A stretch of 64,000 nt of DNA from an uncultured Lachnospiraceae bacterium. GTDB taxonomy: Bacteria > Bacillota > Clostridia > Lachnospirales > Lachnospiraceae. The translations under genes were made by a program, and so were the position numbers. The notes under the pieces are model-generated. The model searched no databases. It worked only from the letters and a program-made list of their open reading frames with translations, and had not been told where the DNA came from. The DNA lies in NCBI GenBank assembly GCA_947384285.1, contig CANDGI010000009.1:41041-105040 (forward strand). The letters are read 5' to 3'. Shown here piece by piece: positions 52,370 to 60,900 of this stretch. How positions within the stretch are numbered: position 1 is the stretch's first letter; the number at the start of each line of letters is the position of its first letter.

Positions 52370-52477
52370 GACAAAGATAATATAAAAAACACATATGTGG
52401 ATTCCAGGGTCGGTGCCCTATCGGTAGCTTTGGGAGAGGAAACATATGGAAGAATTGAACCAATGGAGGTAGAGAAA
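52370..52477 (+). ncRNA. Possible structured leader of rpsB
   Basis: About 100 bases separate the promoter from the rpsB start. They contain the palindrome CACATATGTG (52390-52399) and a small AGGG/CCCT stem (52406-52419). Ribosomal protein S2 autoregulates through its leader in several bacteria; I cannot match this one to a known motif, so it is only a candidate. Confidence 0.25.
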
Positions 52478-53209
52478 ATGGGCGTTATTTCAATGAAACA
52501 ATTATTAGAAGCAGGTGTTCATTTTGGACATCAGACAAGAAGATGGAACCCTAAGATGGCTCCCTACATTTATACAGAGAGAAATGGCATCTATATCATT
52601 GATTTGCAGAAATCTGTTGGAAAAGTGGATGAAGCTTATAAGGCAGTGGCAGATATCACTGCAGAGGGCGGCACAATTCTTTTTGTAGGAACCAAGAAAC
52701 AGGCGCAGGATGCAATTAAAGCAGAGGCAGAACGCTGCGGCATGTTCTATGTCAATGAGAGATGGTTAGGCGGCATGCTGACCAACTTTAAGACGATTCA
52801 GAGCCGTGTTGCCAGGTTAAAAGCCATTGAGACAATGGCAGAGGACGGAACCTTTGATGTGCTTCCTAAGAAAGAAGTAATTGCCCTGAAGAAAGAATGG
52901 GAAAAATTAGAGAGAAACCTTGGCGGAATTAAGGAAATGAAGCGGATTCCAGATGCAATCTTTGTTGTTGACCCTAAGAAGGAAAGAATCTGCGTCCAGG
53001 AAGCTCATATCTTAGGAATTCCGTTGATTGGAATTTGTGATACAAACTGTGACCCAGAAGAATTAGATTATGTAATTCCAGGCAATGATGATGCAATCAG
53101 AGCCGTAAAGCTGATTGTTTCTAAGATGGCTGACGCTGTAGTTGAGGCAAACCAGGGAACAATTGAAGAAGAAGCTGCAGAGGAAATGGAAGAAGCAGTG
53201 GAGGAGTAA
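52478..53209 (+). CDS. rpsB: 30S ribosomal protein S2
   Basis: Component of the small ribosomal subunit. The 243-residue protein begins [20 protein letters not shown] as in other Firmicutes and contains [34 protein letters not shown] and [20 protein letters not shown]; an acidic tail ends the chain. ATG 52478 is nine bases after GGAGG; the open frame upstream to 52397 is leader, not protein. Confidence 0.98.
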   Translation: MGVISMKQLLEAGVHFGHQTRRWNPKMAPYIYTERNGIYIIDLQKSVGKVDEAYKAVADITAEGGTILFVGTKKQAQDAIKAEAERCGMFYVNERWLGGMLTNFKTIQSRVARLKAIETMAEDGTFDVLPKKEVIALKKEWEKLERNLGGIKEMKRIPDAIFVVDPKKERICVQEAHILGIPLIGICDTNCDPEELDYVIPGNDDAIRAVKLIVSKMADAVVEANQGTIEEEAAEEMEEAVEE

Positions 53210-53328
53210 TTAAGTTTATTTTACCTGGTACAGCAATTCCCTGATTCTCCGGCTGGAGGCGTTTCGTGTTGGAGGATTGGGCATTGGGGTATTCGGATTT
53301 AAGTTTAACGAAACAGGTTTTGCAATGG

Positions 53329-53354
53329 GAGGACAGACAGTATTGCCTGTCCTC
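53329..53354 (+). other. Hairpin in the rpsB-tsf spacer
   Basis: GAGGACAG (53329-53336) and CTGTCCTC (53347-53354) form a perfect 8-bp stem with a 10-base loop in the 217-base gap. Only AATTGT follows, so it is at best a partial attenuator. I see nothing else in this spacer apart from the tsf SD. Confidence 0.45.
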
Positions 53355-53426
53355 AATTGTGGGTAAACAGGATCGTCTTTAAAAATGATAACGATACAGA
53401 TGTTTTCATAGATGGAGGGAATAAAA

Positions 53427-54362
53427 ATGGCTATTACAGCAGCAATGGTAAAAGAGTTAAGAGAGATGACCGGTGCAGGCATGATGGACTGCAAGAAGGC
53501 TTTGAATGAGACAAACGGCGATATGGATGCCGCTGTAGAATTTTTAAGAAAAAATGGACAGGCTAAGGCAGAGAAGAAGGCTGGAAGAATTGCAGCAGAA
53601 GGCCTTTGTACCGTTGTTGTCAAAGATGACAAGACAGCAGCAGTGGTGGAAGTTAATTCTGAGACAGACTTTGTTGCAAAGAATGATACCTTCAAGGCTT
53701 TTGTAGAAGCAGTGGCAGCCCAGGCAGTGGATTCAGACGCAGCAGACCTGGATGCATTTTTGGCAGAAGCCTGGAAGGAAGATTCCAGCAAGACTGTGAA
53801 GGATGCTTTGGTAGAGAAGATTGCAGTGATCGGGGAGAACTTGAATATCCGCAGATTTGAAAAAGTTACTGCAGGCAATGGCTGTGTGGTTTCTTATATC
53901 CACGGCGGCGGAAGAATCGGCGTTATCGTGGAGGCAGAGACCTCTGTAGTCAACGATACAGTAAAAGAAGCTCTGACCAATCTGGCAATGCAGATTGCCG
54001 CTCTTTCCCCGAAATATGTTTCCAGGGATGAAATCAGCGAGGAATACATCGCCCATGAAAAAGAAATCCTTCTGGCTCAGATTATGAATGACCCCAAGGA
54101 GTCCCAGAAGCCGGAGAAAGTTATCCATGGCATGATTGAAGGCCGCGTCAACAAAGAACTGAAGGAAATCTGCCTGGTAGACCAGGTATATGTAAAGGCG
54201 GAAGATGGAAAGCAGTCTGTTGGAAAATACCTGGAAGCTGTTTCCAAAGAAGTTGGAGCAGATGTTTCTGTTAAGAGATTTGTTCGCTTTGAAACTGGGG
54301 AAGGATTGGAGAAGAAGCAGGAAGATTTTGCGGCTGAGGTTGCGGCACAGATGAATCAGTAA
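53427..54362 (+). CDS. tsf: Translation elongation factor Ts
   Basis: Guanine-nucleotide exchange factor for EF-Tu. The 311-residue protein has the UBA-like N-domain (MVKELREMTGAGMMDCKKAL), the TDFVAKND motif (SETDFVAKNDTF) and a dimerisation domain. GGAGGG lies eight bases before ATG 53427. In B. subtilis pyrH follows; here a terminator and foreign DNA follow instead. Confidence 0.98.
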   Translation: MAITAAMVKELREMTGAGMMDCKKALNETNGDMDAAVEFLRKNGQAKAEKKAGRIAAEGLCTVVVKDDKTAAVVEVNSETDFVAKNDTFKAFVEAVAAQAVDSDAADLDAFLAEAWKEDSSKTVKDALVEKIAVIGENLNIRRFEKVTAGNGCVVSYIHGGGRIGVIVEAETSVVNDTVKEALTNLAMQIAALSPKYVSRDEISEEYIAHEKEILLAQIMNDPKESQKPEKVIHGMIEGRVNKELKEICLVDQVYVKAEDGKQSVGKYLEAVSKEVGADVSVKRFVRFETGEGLEKKQEDFAAEVAAQMNQ

Positions 54363-54386
54363 ACTTTTGAGAAGAATTGATTTACG

Positions 54387-54430
54387 AACCCCTGAAAATC
54401 CCATAGAATGGGCATTTTCAGGGGTTTTTT
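54387..54430 (+). terminator. Rho-independent terminator after tsf
   Basis: AACCCCTGAAAATCCCAT (54387-54404) pairs with the arm 54408-54426 (one bulged C), followed by six T (54425-54430). It is the strongest terminator in the window and ends the rpsB-tsf unit. Confidence 0.95.
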
Positions 54431-54955
54431 GCGTTCTTGGGAGAGGTTCATAACTTATCGTAAATTACCGTATTTTGAGTGCCGATTTGGGGGATTTTTG
54501 GGGGAAGAGTTGGGGGATAGGGTATCCCCCAAATGGTGTGTGAAAGTTTGCCTCGTTCTTTTGGGAAAAGGGGAGAAGTTTGCTTGGTGTTTCTTTTTGG
54601 GGGATAGCACTATCTTCCAAATTTGAATGTAAAATGGTGTATCTTCCATTAAATTATTATAAGTTATCATATGGAAAATTTGGATTGATGAAAAATATGA
54701 AATAATTTATAATGTAGGAAGGGTAAAATGAATACTCGGTAGAGTATTTTGTGTCCTAGAGTGTTTGAGGGCAAAAATGAATGATATTTGGTGCTGTTTT
54801 GTACTGGAAAGTACGGATTTTGCGGACAAAATGGGTGATTGCGGACTAGGTGGTATTAGGCGGATAAATAGAATTTGTGACTTTTTGCGGTAAAAGTTCG
54901 TAATGAGAATAGGGGTATATATTTTTGACAGAATTATTGTATAGAGGGGAGAGAA
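54431..54955. other. A+T-rich non-coding stretch between tsf and the DUF2971 gene
   Basis: About 525 bases without a convincing gene. The left part holds GGGGGAT palindromes (separate entry). At 54731-54748 AATACTC and GAGTATT make a 7-bp stem. A TTGACA at about 54928 has no -10 box at proper spacing. Base composition drops here relative to tsf, suggesting the junction of native and acquired DNA. Confidence 0.5.
54486..54620. repeat. Repeated TTGGGGGATA palindromes
   Basis: TTGGGGGATA (54510-54519) pairs perfectly with TATCCCCCAA (54523-54532) over a three-base loop. A second, imperfect version lies at about 54596-54621 (TTTTTGGGGGATAG, CAC, TATCTTCCAAA), and single half-sites occur at about 54486 and 54496. 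This looks like the debris of a small palindromic element or a recombination/binding site. Confidence 0.55.
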
Positions 54956-55774
54956 ATGGTTTTGGAATTTTATAGAGAATATTATAATTATTCAAGAAAG
55001 AAGGCTTCAGATTTTAAGATTGTTTATTTGAAATCTTTTATAGAAAAAAATAAGATTTATAAGTTTATAGCATTTGATGACAATGAAAAATCGAATTTGA
55101 GAAAACTAGAATGTTTAAGGAGAGATATGCTATGGTTCTCTCATTATATATATTTGAACGATAAAACAGAATTTGAGATTAAATATGATAGTAAAAAAGT
55201 TTCAAGAGAAACTGGAATAAGAGAAGAAAATATAAAGTTTATGGTTGAAACAATGAAAGAGATATATGATGTATGTTCTTTTTCATATAAAAAGGAAGAG
55301 TATATGTGGGAAGCATATGCGAATCATAAAAATGGAATCTGTATCGTATTTAATGTGGAAAATTATGATATGCTGTATCCTGTTGAATACTTCAATAAGG
55401 ATGAGATAGATTATACTTCAATTTTGATAAATGACTATTCCAGACCAAAACAAGAGTTATTGGAAAATGGTTCGCCTATGGCAGAATTACCTTTTGTAAC
55501 AAAAAATCCAATGAATGGTGATATGAAATCTTATGAAGAAAAAGAAGTAAGGATATTGAAGGAACCATATGAAGATAGTAGTTTTAATAATGGAGTTGTT
55601 AGACCGTATATCAAAGAAGATTTAGGATATAAAGGGCAAAACATAAGCTATACAGATTGTGGATTGTCAGTATCAAGAGTAATAATTGGGGTAAATTGTA
55701 ATGAAAAAATTGCAAATGAAATAATTACAGACTGCAATCAAAAAGGATATATGGTTGAAAAAACTACAAATTGA
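54956..55774 (+). CDS. DUF2971 family protein
   Basis: A 272-residue protein of unknown function. The family signature is visible: an N-terminal IYKFIAF and LWFSHYIYLND block, then VCSFSYKKEEYMWEAYANHK with GICIVFNVENYD, and KSYEEKEVRIL near the C-terminus. Codon use is very A+T-rich, unlike the genes on either side, so it is probably acquired. DUF2971 genes are often found in accessory or defence regions, but no partner gene is visible here. GAGGGGAGAG precedes ATG 54956 and a terminator follows. Confidence 0.8.
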   Translation: MVLEFYREYYNYSRKKASDFKIVYLKSFIEKNKIYKFIAFDDNEKSNLRKLECLRRDMLWFSHYIYLNDKTEFEIKYDSKKVSRETGIREENIKFMVETMKEIYDVCSFSYKKEEYMWEAYANHKNGICIVFNVENYDMLYPVEYFNKDEIDYTSILINDYSRPKQELLENGSPMAELPFVTKNPMNGDMKSYEEKEVRILKEPYEDSSFNNGVVRPYIKEDLGYKGQNISYTDCGLSVSRVIIGVNCNEKIANEIITDCNQKGYMVEKTTN

Positions 55775-55789
55775 AAATTAGCTACATAG

Positions 55790-55827
55790 CCGATTGATTT
55801 TCAAAACGAGAATCAGTCGGTTTTTTT
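55790..55827 (+). terminator. Rho-independent terminator after the DUF2971 gene
   Basis: CCGATTGATTTTC (55790-55802) pairs with GAGAATCAGTCGG (55808-55820, two G-T pairs) over a five-base loop, followed by seven T. Confidence 0.9.
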
Positions 55828-55845
55828 ATTGCCCAAAACCCATAC

Positions 55846-55885
55846 ATAGCCATTCTGTATTATGCAGAGTGGCTATTAAATTTTT
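55846..55885 (+). terminator. Second terminator-like hairpin just upstream of parA
   Basis: ATAGCCATTCTG (55846-55857) pairs with CAGAGTGGCTAT (55865-55876, one G-T pair) over a seven-base loop, followed by TAAATTTTT. It may end upstream transcription or attenuate parA-parB. The sequence ACATAGCC starts both this and the preceding hairpin. Confidence 0.6.
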
Positions 55886-55906
55886 CAGGAAAGGAGGTAA
55901 ACCGTG

Positions 55907-56728
55907 ATGTCTAAATGTAAGGTAATCGCCCTTGCAAACCAGAAAGGCGGAACGGGCAAGACCACGACTGCCGTAAACTTAGGGATAGGGCTTGCAAACG
56001 AGGGAAAGAGGGTGCTGCTTGTGGACGCTGATCCGCAGGGGGATTTGACAACCTCTTTGGGTTGGGCAGACCAGGACAATCTTTCTGTCACGCTGGCAAC
56101 GCAGATGGAAAAGATTATCCGTGACGAACCGATGGAAGTGGGCGAAGGGATTTTACACCATGACGAGGGTGTAGACCTGATTCCGGCGAATATCGAGCTG
56201 TCAGGCATGGAAATCACGCTTGTAAACGCCATGAGCCGGGAGTTCACCATGAAATCCTATCTTAGCGAGCTGAAAAAGGATTATGACTATATCCTGATTG
56301 ACTGTATGCCGAGTCTGGGTATGCTCACCATCAATGCGCTTGCGGCGGCGGACAGCGTGATTGTCCCGGTGCAGGCGCATTATCTGCCCTTAAAGGGAAT
56401 GACACAGCTTATGAAAACCATAGGAAAGGTACAGCGGCAGATTAACCCCGGACTAAAGGTAGATGGCGTGTTATTGACGCTGGCAGATATGCGGACAAAC
56501 CTTGCCCGTGCCACAGCCGACAATCTAAGGCAGAATTACGGGAGGGTAATCAAAGTGTACCAGACGGTCATCCCCGTTGCGGTGAAAGCGGCGGAAACCA
56601 GCGCCGCAGGGCAGAGCATTTACAGCTATGACAAGAACGGTGCGGCGGCAAAGGCGTATGGAGCATTTACGAGGGAGGTGATACGCAGTGGCGGAAGAGA
56701 TAAAAATGCCGCTTCCCTCAGCCGCTGA
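55907..56728 (+). CDS. parA: ParA-family partition ATPase of a conjugative element
   Basis: Deviant Walker ATPase that segregates or stabilises the circular form of a mobile element. The 273-residue protein has KGGTGKTTTAVNLG (about 12-25), DADPQGDLTTSLGW and DCMPSLGMLTINAL. AAGGAGG lies nine bases before ATG 55907. Base composition rises sharply from the DUF2971 gene, and together with parB and the adhesin this is the module order of Tn1549-like conjugative elements in gut Clostridia. Not the chromosomal Soj by context. Confidence 0.93.
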   Translation: MSKCKVIALANQKGGTGKTTTAVNLGIGLANEGKRVLLVDADPQGDLTTSLGWADQDNLSVTLATQMEKIIRDEPMEVGEGILHHDEGVDLIPANIELSGMEITLVNAMSREFTMKSYLSELKKDYDYILIDCMPSLGMLTINALAAADSVIVPVQAHYLPLKGMTQLMKTIGKVQRQINPGLKVDGVLLTLADMRTNLARATADNLRQNYGRVIKVYQTVIPVAVKAAETSAAGQSIYSYDKNGAAAKAYGAFTREVIRSGGRDKNAASLSR

Positions 56729-57623
56729 CCTGTTCAGCACGCAGGAGGAACGGGACAACGAAAGCCGGGAATCCGTCAGGGAAATCCCATTGGAGGAAAT
56801 CAGCGATTTTCCAAACCACCCGTTTAAGGTGAAGATGGATGAAAGCATGGCGGATATGGCGGAGAGCGTGAAACAGTATGGCATTCTGGTGCCTGCCCTT
56901 GTCAGGGAAAAGCCGGAGGGCGGTTATGAAATGATAGCCGGACACAGGCGTAAAATGGCGAGCGAGCTGGCAGAGAAAAAAGAGATACCCTGCATTGTCC
57001 GTAACTTGACAGATGATGAAGCCATTATAATTATGGTAGATTCCAACCTGCAAAGGGAGCAGATATTACCGTCAGAGAAAGCGTTTGCTTATAAGGTGAA
57101 ACTGGACGCAATGAAAAGGCAGGTGGGCAGGCCGAGTAAAAATTCTGCAACAGTGTTGCCGAATTTTGGCGGAAAGACATCAAGACAGATTTTAGCAGAA
57201 CAAGTGGGTGAGAGCCATGAGCAAATACGCAAGTATATCCGTTTAACCGAGCTAATCACACCGATATTGGATATGGTTGACAGCGGTAAAATTGCCATAC
57301 GTCCAGCGGTAGAGTTGTCTTACCTGCCGAAAGAGCAACAGACAATCCTGCTTGACACCATGCAGTTAGAGGACTGCACACCGAGCCATGCGCAGGCAAT
57401 TAAAATGCGTAAATTTGCAGACGAGGGGAGGCTGAATGAGGACGTCATCCCCTCTATTTTATCAGAGGAAAAGGGGAACCAGAAGGAACAGTTTCGTATG
57501 CCAAAAGAGCGTATCAGTAAATATTTTTCACCGGGGACGCCTGCGAAACAGATGGAAGATACGATTGTAAAGGCATTGGAGCTGTACCGGAAACGGGAGC
57601 GGGGCAAGGACAGGGAACGGTAA
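56688..57623 (+). CDS. parB: ParB-family DNA-binding protein of a conjugative element
   Basis: Partner of ParA that binds a centromere-like site. The 311-residue protein has the ParB/sulfiredoxin fold with GYEMIAGHRRKMASELA (about 84-100) and a helix-turn-helix region SRQILAEQVGESHEQIRKYI (about 165-185). GTG 56688 lies within the end of parA (41-base overlap in another frame), with GGGAGGTG upstream, so translation is coupled. A centromere site is not recognisable in the window. Confidence 0.92.
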   Translation: MAEEIKMPLPSAADLFSTQEERDNESRESVREIPLEEISDFPNHPFKVKMDESMADMAESVKQYGILVPALVREKPEGGYEMIAGHRRKMASELAEKKEIPCIVRNLTDDEAIIIMVDSNLQREQILPSEKAFAYKVKLDAMKRQVGRPSKNSATVLPNFGGKTSRQILAEQVGESHEQIRKYIRLTELITPILDMVDSGKIAIRPAVELSYLPKEQQTILLDTMQLEDCTPSHAQAIKMRKFADEGRLNEDVIPSILSEEKGNQKEQFRMPKERISKYFSPGTPAKQMEDTIVKALELYRKRERGKDRER

Positions 57624-57800
57624 CATTGAGGCTTTCCACCGTGGGGCAACTATGCCCTTTTGCGGATAGCCTTTTTCACCGTTTCCCCCTTCCCACACCC
57701 TACCCCTTTCCGTTACCAGCCGAATACCAGCCGAAAAAACAATAAGGAGCCGATGGCTATCCTTTTTCTGGCTGGCACAATAGAACCAACAGTTTACCAA

Positions 57801-57825
57801 CCCTGCATACCGCAGGGATTTTTTT
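57801..57825 (+). terminator. Terminator after parB
   Basis: CCCTGC (57801-57806) pairs with GCAGGG (57812-57817) over five bases, followed by ATTTTTTT. It separates parAB from the adhesin gene. The preceding stretch 57624-57800 is pyrimidine-rich, and I see no gene there. Confidence 0.75.
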
Positions 57826-57943
57826 CGTACAGGAAACTGCGTTCCCTGTACGAAAACCCTCCGGGGGATTGCACTGCGGCGGAGCGGAATTATGTTGCTG
57901 GCGCAACCCGCCGCAGGCAGGGAATCCTGCCGGAGCAGGATTC
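57824..57943 (+). ncRNA. Highly structured leader upstream of the adhesin gene
   Basis: Three perfect stems follow each other: TTCGTACAGG (57824-57833) with CCTGTACGAA (57845-57854); CTGCGGCGG (57874-57882) with CCGCCGCAG (57908-57916), enclosing a GTTGC/GCAAC stem; and GAATCCTGC (57922-57930) with GCAGGATTC (57935-57943), loop CGGA. The adhesin SD begins 24 bases later. None has a T-run. A cis-acting RNA controlling the adhesin, or a DNA site such as a transfer origin or partition centre, are both possible; I know of no matching family. Confidence 0.5.
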
Positions 57944-57979
57944 TAATATAAGTCAAAAAATAAAATGGAGGTAAGTAGA

Positions 57980-60900
57980 TTGAAGAAGTTAAAAGAAAGA
58001 TTGAAAAGAGGGCTTGCCCTGATGATGGCGGCGGCATCCATTGTTTCCGTGCTTCCGTCCATGAACGTGTCGGCGGCGTCGCAAACAGCGAAGATTACCT
58101 TTGCGTACTGCCATGACGGGGCAGGCAACGCCATCCGTTACCAGCAGACCGTCACCCACGACGGGAGGGTATGCGGAGAGGCGGGGGAGGCAAGAACCCG
58201 TATCTATGCGGACGGGGAGCCTGCCTTCTGTATCCAGCCGGGCGTGTCGCTGCACACCGGGAACACATTGCAGGCAAATGCGTCCGAAACATGGAACGCC
58301 TTAAGCGGGAGCCAGAGGGACGCCGTGAACCTTGCGCTTCTGTACGGTTCGCAGGGCAGCATGGGGAGCCTTCCCGGTTCCGAGGATGAAAAGGTGGTTG
58401 CCACGCAGATGGTCATATGGGAGATTGTGACCGGGTGCAGGAACGCCAATGCCCCGTATAACCAGACAGATGGAAAGTTTTATAACAGCATCTGCGCAAA
58501 CGGGGCAAACGGCGGTGTGTCCGCAGCGTACAGCCAGATCGTGGCGGGTATGCAGGAACACGGGACAATCCCCAGCTTTGCGTCTACCGACAGGAACGCA
58601 GTCATGAAGGAGCTTTCATGGGACGGGGATAAATACGTTGTGAAATTGACGGATACGAACGGGGTTTTATCAAAATATAACTTTACCTCATCCAACAGCA
58701 GCGTGTCCGTGAGTGCGTCCGGGAATACCTTAACCATCACTTCCCAAAAAGCGGTGACGGAGGACGTGCTTTTATCCGCAACCAAGAGAAGCCCGGCAGT
58801 CAGCGGAACCCTTGTAGCCTATGGCGATGCATCTTTGCAGGACGTCGTGGTGGGCGTGGAGAGCGCAGCCGACATTACGGTGTACCTGTGCGTGAAAATC
58901 CCTTACGGCCATGTGCAGATTGTGAAAACGTCCGAGGACGGGATTGTGGAGGGTTTAAGGTTCCAGATTACGGGCAACGGAATCAACAAGACGGTGGTTA
59001 CGGGGAAGAATGGAAAGATTAAGGTGGAGAACCTGAATCCGGGAACCTACACCGTGACCGAACTGACAGAGGATCGCTATGAGCCGCAGAAATCACAGAA
59101 AGTGACCGTTGCAGGCGGGCAGACCGCAAAGGTGGAGTTCTCCAACATCTTAAAGCGTGGGGATTTGAAAGTAATCAAAGGCTCCGAGGACAATCTGGTG
59201 GAGGGCGTGAGGTTCCATCTGTTCGGGACATCCCTCTCCGGTGCAGCCGTGGATGAGTATGCAGTGACCGACAAAAACGGTGTCGCTATGTTCTCTAACA
59301 TCCTCATTTCCGGCTCCACACCATATACCCTTGAGGAAGTGGACACCGCAGTCCGCTATGTCATCCCGGAGAAGCAGAGCGTCACAATCAAGTGGAAGGA
59401 AGTCACCAGCGCAACCGTGACCAACATCTTAAAGAAGTTCCGTATCAATGTGACAAAGACAGATAAGGAAACCGGGGAGCCGCAGGGGGACGCAACGCTG
59501 GCGGGCGCAGTGTATGGCATTTATGACGGGGACACCCTGATCGACACCTACACCACCGACAGCGAGGGGAAATTTACTACAAAGTATTATATCTGCGGCA
59601 ATAACTGGAGCGTCCGGGAGATTACGCCATCCGAGGGTTATCTTTTGGATGAAACCGTACACCATGTAGGTGCGGAGCCGGAAAATTACACCATTGAGCT
59701 GAACACCACGTCCAATGACGTGACGGAGCAGGCCATCAAAGGGCGCATTTCCATCATCAAGCACACCGATGACGGAAGCACACAGATTGAAACGCCGGAG
59801 AAAGGCGCAGAATTCCAGGTATATTTGAAGCGTTCCGGAAGTTTTGACAATGCAAAAGAGAGCGAGCGGGACACGCTGGTATGCGATGAGTACGGCTATG
59901 CGGAAACAAAAGACCTGCCTTATGGCGTTTACACCGTCCACCAGACCAAAGGTTGGGAAGGCAGCGAGCTGATGAAGGATTTTGACGTGTATGTCAGCAA
60001 AGACGGGGAGGTTTACCGCTACCTGATCAACAACAGGCCGTTTGCGTCCTATATCAAGATTGTGAAGAAAGACGCTGAAACCGGGAACACCATCCCCCTT
60101 GCAGGCGCAGGCTACCAGATTTATGACAGCGCAGGGGAGCTTGTCACCATGAAGTACACCTACCCGGAAGTGACAACGCTGGATACGTTCTACACCGGGG
60201 CGGACGGATACCTGATTACGCCGGAGGAGCTGCCTTTTGGGGAGTACACAATGGTTGAGGTGCAGGCTCCCTATGGCTATGTGCTGGATTCCACGCCCAT
60301 CCCGTTCACCGTGGCGCAGGAAAACTCCACCGAGGAAAGCGGCGTCACCGTTGTGGTGACGGAGCAGAAGAACGTGCCGCAGAAAGGAAGAATCCTTGTG
60401 TCAAAGACCGCCGAGGAATTTGCAGGCGTGCAGGTTTCCGGTGACGGCTTCATCGACAAAGACGGAGACTTAACCGAGGACGGCAGCATCTATACCCCGG
60501 TCTATGAAGTGACCGGGAAAGCGGGGGCAGTATATGAAATCATCGCCGCAGAGGACATTGTGACACAGGACGGAACTGTGCGTGCAGGCGCAGGGGAAGT
60601 CGTGGACACCGTCACTACCGATGAGGAGGGGAACGCAGAGACGAAAGAGCTGTATCTGGGAAAATATAAAGTCGTGGAAGTGACTGCGCCCGATGGATGT
60701 GTGCTGAATATCGAAGCCCATGAAATCGAGCTGGTCTATGCGGGGCAGGAAGTTTCCGTGACGGAAACCGACACCGCCTTTTACAATGAGCGTCAGAAAG
60801 TGACGGTTGACTTAACAAAAGCACTGGAGCAGGACGAAGCCTTTGGCATTGGGAACAAAGGGGAAATCCAGAACGTAGCCTTTGGGCTGTATGCCGCAGA

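Noticed and set aside
52397-52477. Longer rpsB start
   Set aside because: The extra residues are not part of S2; GGAGG and the conserved start GVISMKQLL place the start at 52478.
54408-54626. 72-codon frame after tsf
   Set aside because: It starts inside the terminator stem and runs through the palindromes; no SD and no motif.
57660-57974. 104-codon frame between parB and the adhesin
   Set aside because: It spans a terminator and three perfect stems, which constrain the sequence as structure, not protein.
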